Shown piece by piece: positions 57,316 to 64,000 of a stretch of DNA of 64,000 bases. The translations under genes were made by a program, and so were the position numbers. Origin of the DNA: Bidens hawaiensis (lineage: Eukaryota; Streptophyta; Magnoliopsida; Asterales; Asteraceae); NCBI GenBank assembly GCA_021521415.1, contig JAIQDT010007668.1:30284-94283 (forward strand), in the 5' to 3' direction. Position 1 is the first letter of the stretch. Every line of letters starts with the position of its first letter. The notes under the pieces are model-generated. The model saw only the letters and a program-made list of their open reading frames with translations, ran no database searches and was not told where the DNA came from.

Positions 57316-58772
57316 CCACCAGCGTCATCACCCTCATGAAGGCGCAGAAATATCTACGAAAGGGTCATCCAGCAATTTTAGCCGATATTGTCGAGAAACC
57401 CGCGGAGGAGAAGCGAATCGAAGACATACCGATTGTGCGAGATTTTCCGGAAGTCTTCCCGGAGGATTTTCTTGGACTCCCTCCTATTCGACAAGTCGAG
57501 TTCCAAATCGAATTGACCCCCGGTGCTGCACCCATAGCACGAGCCCCGTATCGACTTGCAACGACAGAGCTTCAGGAGTTGTCCACTCAATTGCAAGATT
57601 TGCTGGATAAAGGTTTTATCCGACCTAGCTCATCACCATGGGGAGCCCCTGTCTTATTTTTCCGAAAGAAGGACGGGACTTTCCGCATGTGCATCGACTA
57701 CCGAGAGCTGAACAAGGTGACGATCAAGAACCTTTATCTCTTACCCCGAATTGATGATCTGTTCAACCAGCTTCAAGGATCGAGTTACTACTCGAAGATA
57801 GATCTGAGATCTGGTTACCATCAATTAAGAGTGCGTGAAGAGGATATTTCAAAGACGGCCTTCAGAACTTGGTACGGTCACTACGAGTTTTCGGTTATGC
57901 CTTTTGGCTTAACCAACGCACCAGCCGTATTTATAGATCTCATGAACCGAGTATGCAAGGCGTACCTCGACAAGTTTGTGATTGTTTTTATTGACGATAT
58001 CCTCGTCTACTCCAAGGACAAGACCGACCACGAAGAACACTTGAGGTTAATCCTGGAATTGCTGAAGAAGGAACAACTGTACGCTAAACTCTCGAAATGC
58101 GAATATTGGCTTCGCGAGGTTCACTTCTTAGGACATGTGATCAATGAGAATGGTATCCATGTCGATCCCGGCAAAGTAGAGGCCATCAAAAACTGGGAAG
58201 CACCTAAGACTCCGACTGAGGTGCGACAATTCCTAGGACTGGCTGGCTACTACCGACGTTTCATCGAGGGATTTTCAAAGATTGCTCAACCCCTCACCGC
58301 TTTGACTCACAAGGGTACTAAGTACAATTGGGGTGACGCGCAAGAATCCGCTTTCCAACTGTTGAAAACCAAACTCTGTAGCGCCCCTATCCTAGCCCTT
58401 TCCGAGGGAACAAAAAATTTTGAGGTACATTGTGACGCATCGATACAAGGTCTCGGTTGCGTCTTAATGCAACTCGAGAAAGTTATAGCCTATGCCTCTC
58501 GACAACTGCGAATACACAAGAAGAACTATACGACCCATGACTTGGAACTTGGAGATATGGTGTTTGCTCTTAAGATATGGGGACATTACTTGTACGGTAC
58601 CAAGTTTACCATTTACACCAACCACAAGAGTCTCCAACATATCTACGATCAAAAGGAGTTGAACATGCGACAACGTCGTTGGGTCGAGCTACTTAAGGAT
58701 TATGACTGTGCCATCAAATACCACCCGGGAAAGGCCAACGTAGTGGCCGATGCGCAGAAAAGAAACCGATAA
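57312..58772 (+). CDS. Gypsy reverse transcriptase and RNase H of element E
   Basis: A 486-codon open segment. RT landmarks in order: [54 protein letters not shown], and active-site [11 protein letters not shown]. The connection has [15 protein letters not shown]. RNase H has [29 protein letters not shown] (the usual YTD is YTN) and ends [13 protein letters not shown]. At that point one base is out of frame relative to the normal ADALSRK. RT copies RNA to DNA in the particle and RNase H removes the RNA. RT looks intact, RNase H possibly impaired. No own start codon is expected, since it is part of a polyprotein. Confidence 0.9.
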   Translation: MTTSVITLMKAQKYLRKGHPAILADIVEKPAEEKRIEDIPIVRDFPEVFPEDFLGLPPIRQVEFQIELTPGAAPIARAPYRLATTELQELSTQLQDLLDKGFIRPSSSPWGAPVLFFRKKDGTFRMCIDYRELNKVTIKNLYLLPRIDDLFNQLQGSSYYSKIDLRSGYHQLRVREEDISKTAFRTWYGHYEFSVMPFGLTNAPAVFIDLMNRVCKAYLDKFVIVFIDDILVYSKDKTDHEEHLRLILELLKKEQLYAKLSKCEYWLREVHFLGHVINENGIHVDPGKVEAIKNWEAPKTPTEVRQFLGLAGYYRRFIEGFSKIAQPLTALTHKGTKYNWGDAQESAFQLLKTKLCSAPILALSEGTKNFEVHCDASIQGLGCVLMQLEKVIAYASRQLRIHKKNYTTHDLELGDMVFALKIWGHYLYGTKFTIYTNHKSLQHIYDQKELNMRQRRWVELLKDYDCAIKYHPGKANVVADAQKRNR

Positions 58773-60276
58773 ACCTAGACGGGTGCGAGCATTACAACTC
58801 ACGATTCATGCTCAACTCGAAGCGTTGAAAGACGATAACCTCCCATAAGAACTCATGTGGGGCATGGACAAGTAGCTTGAAACCAAATCGGACGGGGTCC
58901 GATATTTCGAAAACCGGATCTGGGTCCCTCGATACGAAGAGTTGAGAACTCTAGTGATGGACGAAGCACACAAGTCCCGATATTCCATTCACCCTGGCTC
59001 AGATAAAATGTACCATGACCTAAAGGCACTTTACTGGTGGCTAAACATGAAATCCGACATTGCCACCTACGTGAGCAAATGATTGGCTTGTGCAATAGTC
59101 AAAGTGGAAAATCAGAAACCATCCGGTCTGCTACAGCAACCGGAACTCCCAACATCGAAATGGGAACACATTTCCATGGATTTCATCACGGGATTACCCA
59201 AAACACCGACGGGATGCGATACCATCTGGGTGATCGTTGACCGGTTGACTAAGTCTGCACACTTCTTAGCAATCAAGGAATCGGACAAAATGGAAAGACT
59301 GACTCGCATCTATATGAAAGAAGTAGTGTCTAGACACGGAGTGCCTGTCTCAATCATATCTGATCGAGATTCCCGTTTCACTTCGCACTTTTGGAAGTCA
59401 CTACAGAGTGCACTAGGCACCCGCCTTGATATGAGCACAGCATACCATCCTCAGACGGATGGGAAAAGTGAGCTCACCATTCAGACCTTGGAGGACATGT
59501 TGCGTGCATGCGTGTTGGATTTCGAAAAAAGTTGGGAACCTCACTTGCCTTTGGTAGAGTTTTCGTATAATAACAGCTACCACGCAAGCATTAAAGCAGT
59601 GCCGTTTGAAGCATTGTACGGACGGAAGTGTCGATCACCTCTCTGCTGGACAGAGGTGGGTGATAGCCAAATCACTGGCCCAGAATTAGTACTTGAAACC
59701 TCTGAAAAGATTGTTCAAATCCGCAACCGTATGGCAGCAGCACGAGATCGCCAAAAGAGTTACGCCGACAAGCACCGAAAGCCTCTTGAATTTCTAGTGA
59801 ACGACCAAGTATTACTCAAAGTCTCACCTTGGAAAGGTGTGGTCCGCTTCGGAAAGCGAAACAAACTCAATCCACGATATGTTGGCCCCTACCGGATAAC
59901 TGAGCGCATTGGTCCGGTGGCGTACCGACTGGATCTACCAACGGAACTCAGTAGCATACACAATGTATTCCATGTATCCAATTTGAAGAAATGCCTTTCC
60001 GATGACACCCAAGCAGTCCCTTTGGACGAGTTGCAAGTTGATGAACAGTTACGCTTCATCGAAGAACCAATCGAAGTTTTGGATTGGGAAACCAAAACAC
60101 TCAAGCACAGCAAAATTCCAATCGTTAAGGTTCGTTGGAACTCGAGACGTGGACCGGAGTTCACGTGGGAACGCGAGGACCAAATGATGAAAAAGTATCC
60201 TCACCTTTTTGAAGGGTTAACCAAACACCAAAAACTGCGAAAGCCGTCAACCCGTCAGAAATCACCAGAGGTATGA
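58773..60276 (+). pseudogene. Gypsy integrase of element E with chromodomain-like tail
   Basis: 58773-59082 reads [13 protein letters not shown], then stops after DDNLP and GMDK, then [36 protein letters not shown] and YVSK-stop-LAC. There the first HHCC Cys codon has become TGA. From 59083 it is open for 397 codons: MDFITGLP (D), [11 protein letters not shown] (D), [13 protein letters not shown] (E), [41 protein letters not shown] and [23 protein letters not shown]. The catalytic triad is present but the zinc-binding N-domain is broken. Confidence 0.9.
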
Positions 60277-60409
60277 ATTAAATTTCGAGACGAAATTTCT
60301 TTCTACTAGGGGATGATATGAAAAACAGAAAAATTTTCTTGCCTTTTCAGACACCCATCGCGACTTGACTCAAATTTTCGAGACGAAAATTCTTTCAACA
60401 TGGGAATGA
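60277..60409 (+). other. Two PPT-like blocks before the 3' LTR of element E
   Basis: TTTCGAGACGAAATTTC..CTAGGGGATGAT at 60281-60317 and TTTTCGAGACGAAAATTC..CATGGGAATGAT at 60375-60411 are diverged copies about 93 bp apart. The second abuts the LTR (TGTGACA at 60410). The first has the better purine run (AGGGGATGA). Confidence 0.75.
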
Positions 60410-61766
60410 TGTGACAATTGTCAATTTCAGGTTAACTCCGTTAATCCGAACTCCGTTAATTCAAACTTAAGATCATACGAACTGTAACGCATATCTCATT
60501 ACATTTAAACTAGGGTTTAGATGACGCATGAAAATCACTACACAGGTAGTCTTTCGGAATTTCACCGAAACACACACGAGTCGACTTAAACCGTTGGTGA
60601 ACAAACAACAATTAATATAAACAAGTACTTAGTATAATATGTATTATGTGTGATAATATTTTTTATGTGACTTCGTGTTTGCATGAATAATAATTTTATT
60701 ATGGAAGAAATAGACTTGTTTGTGCTAGAACTAAGTTAACTAGAAGCTTAGGGGGTTAAGTGTAACCTAATTAAATATATAAACAAAATATTATCCAACC
60801 CTAATCCCCCACCCCTATAATCGATCGATCTCTCCTCCCCCTCTCCTCTTGGCAGCCGTGAACACCCACACACACACATTCAATCTCCTTGCAAGCTTGT
60901 TTGAAGAATTAAAGTGCTAGCCAGAACGCTAGTGAGGATTTTCTGTGACGCGCATCTCTTGGTTGACTTGTTTTTGAATTCTTCGCAGACTGTGAGTTTC
61001 ACGTTCCCCTTTTACTATTTTAAACACTTTTTACTTGGGGGAGATAACATACTCCAAAACTCTTTAGATTTTTTTATTAGTTATATATCACTTGTAAAGG
61101 CTAAGTGGCAAACGAACCAACTAAAATCCTTCATAACATCGAACCATTTAGTATTTGTATAATAGCGAGTCATTGTTGAGTAGTACTACTGGGTTTGACA
61201 AACCCCACCCAACTCTAAACTCGACGGGAGGTCTAGTGGGTGTAATCTTGGCAAACCCATTTTCCAAGGTCGTGGTAGACATGGTGGCAAGGCAATTGAT
61301 AAACAGTCAGCTTCGGTGTTGAACACTTAGTAATACTTGTTTTATAGGTTAGCTACCTATGGATATATAATTGATTTAACATTATCTGGTAACGCAAACG
61401 CAAAACGTAAACACAAACGCAAACGCTTTATTTATATAAACTTGTGAACTCACCAACCCCGTGTTGACACTTTTAGTATGTTATTCTCAGGTAGCCGAGG
61501 CGGGCGGGCGGTATAGGAACATGCATTACATTGAACTCTATCGTTTTTGCAAACTTGTTTTTAAACTGTTATTAATTGGGTTTTAAGTCGTCCTACGTGA
61601 CGCAACACTTGGTTTATGAATTTATGCTTCCGCACTTATTTACACTTAAATGTTTCGTGGTTTGAAAACTTTACTTATGGTGTTTGATTATAACTAATTA
61701 TTCCGATCCTGTTAGTTCACACCCTCTGACGGTAAAACTCCGTTAATGGATTTTGAGGGTGTGACA
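60410..61766 (+). repeat. 3' LTR of element E
   Basis: 1357 bp, the same length as the 5' LTR. Ends GAGGGTGTGACA, followed by the TSD TGTAG (61767-61771). Substitutions are concentrated in the distal 750 bp. Confidence 0.95.
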
Positions 61767-62583
61767 TGTAGTTTTGAAAATATACGCCAGTTAGGCACTG
61801 CACCCTCACATGAACAAACCTTTGGCTTTTATCATCGAAATGACATTAAGAGCTGAACTTTCCTTAATACCATAAACCGTCACTGTACCGCCATCCAAAT
61901 CCTTCAACCTTATCAACTTACTCTTACATGCTATATGAGCCTCAAACTCTAACATCAAATCCATTCCCATCGACATCAAACTCTCATAAGGTCAACAATA
62001 AGAGTATTAAGGAACTCACATCCCTCTAGTTCTACCTTAAAATTCTTAATCATTCTCAAACTTTAACGAAAGTGCCGCTAGTGGTCTCTTCCATAAAATC
62101 TTAAGTACACAACTACATTCTTCTTAGCATCTTCCTTTCATATTCGCTACAATAAGTAGTCTCGTCCTTTCATGCTTGTTCAATTAGGATACCTTGACAA
62201 TCACCCATCTCTGTTTTCTCATGATCCCAGCAAGTTCACTTATGGAATTAACTATTACAGGCATACAACATGTATTGACTCATTCTAGTTGGCTTATCTC
62301 CATTTCATTCGTGTTGCTTCCACTTGGATTTCCTAGTTTAGGCTGCCTCTGATGCTCCAGCAAATGTTGTTGGCATTGTATTGCAAAACAATTGAGCAAC
62401 TCCCTTAGTTTTCATGACTACAAGCTCCAAGCGTGATCTTTCTTCATTACTTCCTAAAGTCGAAGTCCTACTTCTTTCATATATCGCTTTGTCACACCTT
62501 CTTCAAAAAGGTGTATGGTTGGCACGTGTCTTACCACAGCGTCCAGTACGACCTCCTCGCGCTTGTCCCTTTGTATCAGTCAT
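61767..62583 (-). pseudogene. Element D protease and gag remnants
   Basis: The minus strand beyond the E insertion reads the protease C-part: SMGMDLMLEFEAHIACKSK (family GMDWL..), LIRLKDLDGGTVTVYG, then ISMIKAKGLFM up to the TSD. Further upstream the frames are badly broken. At 62583 an ATG starts MTDTKGQARGGRTGRCG, which has the look of a gypsy gag N-terminus (compare MAGRNAGHGRG in E) and soon hits a stop. Most of gag, including knuckles, is deleted: protease and gag start lie only about 600 bp apart. Confidence 0.6.
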
Positions 62584-63107
62584 CTATCTTATCTCTAATG
62601 AAACACAAACGTTATCACTCTAGTAGTTATTTTGCACATGATTCGTAAGGTAAGTAGTTAATGACACTGGTCAAGTGTAATTAACTCTTTAAATTACTCC
62701 TCAGGTTCCACGTAATTCCTTTTATGATTTCATTTGTGCTAGTTTCTACTTCTCACACAATCATGTAAACATACATAAAACCTACATTCCTATCCCTAGC
62801 AATTAACCTAGCATACACACATTCTTTCTCTAGCAATTAAGCTAGCATGCAAATATTCTTTATATAGCAATTAAGCTAACATCATATATTCTTCCACTTT
62901 CATTTAACATGCATATACATATACATATATTTCTAAATCTTTACACGAATTTAATCATGCAACTTACCGTTACCGAGCTTGCTTGAGCGAAACATGGCTT
63001 TCTTGAACTGGCATCTTCTTTCTTTTCTTACTTAAGTCTCATTCTCTATTCGAGTCTAAGAATGTAGGATGCTTAATTCTCTCGAACTTATGTTCTGATA
63101 TCAACTT
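62584..63107 (-). other. Leader of element D with degenerate PBS and short repeats
   Basis: Three diverged copies of TAGCAATTAA(G/C)CTAGCAT lie at about 62799-62882. A degenerate PBS (minus TTGATATCAGAAC, normally TTGGTATCAGAGC) is at 63092-63104, a few bases inside the LTR edge. No ORF. Confidence 0.6.
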
Positions 63108-63697
63108 TTAAGGCCCCCGTCCCGGTGCCCTACATTGGCGTTGGATTTACTCATAAACCTAGTTCTAAAAATCCGAGTTAATTTAAAACTTTCGCTGAAT
63201 AAATAAAACTTCAATCATTCGTTAAAAAACATTTAAACTTGTTTTTAAAAGCATAATGAAAACATATTTATTAAAGATCATGAAAAATCCTTCAGCAGAT
63301 GCCAGCTTCTTCCGATCCTGCCATGTGTCACCCTCAAGCAAGCTACCTCAGTCTATTAACCTATGTGCATACTAAAAGTCAGCTATGCTGAGTGAGTTCT
63401 AGTTAAAACAAACATACAATACACACTTACGTATACGTATTCGAAGATACACATTACTTGCTTAGCTTGTTTATCATTCTTTCACACATAAATTTATTCT
63501 TTCATACTTTCTTCCTTTAACATACTCATTACATTCATAGCTATCCTTACGTTATAAAGAGAAATTTGCCCTACATACCTCGGATATTATTAGGGTATGG
63601 TGCCCTTCATCCTCAGATATTATTAAGGTCCAGTTCCCTTCATCCTCGGATATTATTAGGGTCTGATGCCTTTCATCCTTGGATATTATTAGGGTCC
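63108..63697 (-). repeat. 5' LTR of element D (3' part only)
   Basis: The inner edge is AAGGCCCCCGTCCCGGTGCCC. On the minus strand it matches the last about 500 bp of LTR K: GCTGGCATCTG, AGAACTCACTCAGC, GTACGTATCTTCG-like. Truncated near 63697 after a tandem repeat. Confidence 0.75.
63569..63697. repeat. Four-copy tandem repeat at the broken end of LTR D
   Basis: Units of about 36 bp: CCTCGGATATTATTAGGGT followed by (A/C/T)GGTGCCCTTCAT variants. The element breaks within the last unit. Confidence 0.85.
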
Positions 63698-64000
63698 GCT
63701 GGTAATGATGATGGTGGAGATGGTGGTAACGAGGGTGGGTATCGACGGTTGACGTTGAGGAAACCAGATCACATGATGTTCAACAAAAACGAAAGGGCAA
63801 GGAAAAGGTGCAAGATCAACCGCCCAAACGTCATATAAGGCATGGTTCAGGTGTGGAGACTAGTCCAAAAGTGCCTAGGTCGTCTGCACAACTGTCGGCA
63901 GTGTCGCTTACTACTAGCACCCCAGCACTTACTTTAACGATTACCATTTCATCTTATCCTAGGCTTGGCGCAATTCCTCAATCTATTTTAGCTCCTATGC
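63698..64000 (+). other. Unassigned sequence, possibly the start of another element's ORF
   Basis: It starts with GGTAATGATGATGG-type triplets. From about 63775 to the window end one plus frame stays open (DVQQKRKGKEKVQDQPPKRH, then Ser/Thr/Pro-rich text). The composition resembles the low-complexity parts of retroelement accessory ORFs. No family is recognised and the frame leaves the window. Confidence 0.3.

Larger units (their letters stand above)
53249..61766 (+). mobile_element. Complete Ty3/gypsy element E
   Basis: 8518 bp, LTRs of 1357 bp each, TSD TGTAG (53244-53248 and 61767-61771), PBS, pre-gag ORF, gag, PR-RT-RH-INT-chromodomain-like tail, PPT. Inserted between protease and RT of element D in opposite orientation. 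By-eye alignment of the LTRs gives about 36 substitutions and no indel (about 2.7%). Coding damage: stop in gag (56075), frameshifts near 57055 and 57270 and near 58757, and stops in the integrase N-part. RT and most of integrase are open. Probably non-autonomous. Confidence 0.95.

Noticed and set aside
1..64000. Host protein-coding genes
   Set aside because: Every frame with a recognisable domain belongs to an LTR element. No exon series or non-transposon domain was seen.

Overview
The window looks like intergenic DNA from a large, repeat-rich eudicot genome, most likely Asteraceae. It is AT-rich. Every coding stretch I could identify belongs to an LTR retrotransposon. The extra ORF behind the pol of the Copia element also resembles the one common in daisy-family SIRE-type elements. 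I found no host gene, rRNA or CRISPR array. The family and organism calls rest on motif recognition without a database search.

Layout from left to right. 1-1107 holds a decayed Copia fragment. Element A, a minus-strand Ty3/gypsy element, runs from its 3' LTR (1108-3402) to its gag start (28063) and is split by three insertions. The first is solo LTR I1 (4408-9766), which itself contains solo LTR K (6621-9448). The second is a complete 12.4-kb SIRE-like Copia element B (12531-24972, TSD AGTAA). The third is solo LTR C1 (25027-27301, TSD CCTTA/CCATA). A's 5' end is lost at a (TA)n tract, where a truncated SIRE-like fragment F (about 28135-31289) begins. Next come gypsy element G (minus, 3' LTR 31290-34084, pol to 37497), an LTR fragment (37595-38122), and gypsy element H (plus, LTR 38123-40075, same family as A). 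H is interrupted by solo LTR J (44310-46557) and cut off at 46954 by a C-type LTR piece. That piece is joined to the 3' LTR of gypsy element D (minus, pol from 50585). D is interrupted by complete gypsy element E (53249-61766, TSD TGTAG) and ends in a partial 5' LTR near 63697.

The elements have the usual gag-PR-RT-RNaseH-INT order (gypsy, with a chromodomain-like tail) or gag-PR-INT-RT-RNaseH order (Copia). All polyproteins carry stops or frameshifts, so none looks able to move by itself. By eye, the two LTRs of B differ by three substitutions plus one 26-bp unit. Those of E differ by about 36 substitutions in 1357 bp. B is therefore the younger insertion.

The most unusual signal is not in the proteins. 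Several otherwise different LTRs carry dense arrays of short palindromes or hairpins. In LTR J, element B and LTRs A/H the stems show paired (compensatory) changes between copies. Many of the same LTRs also share an intron-like layout: a donor-like AG|GTGAGT, a GAACTCAC motif, then a pyrimidine-rich CAG.
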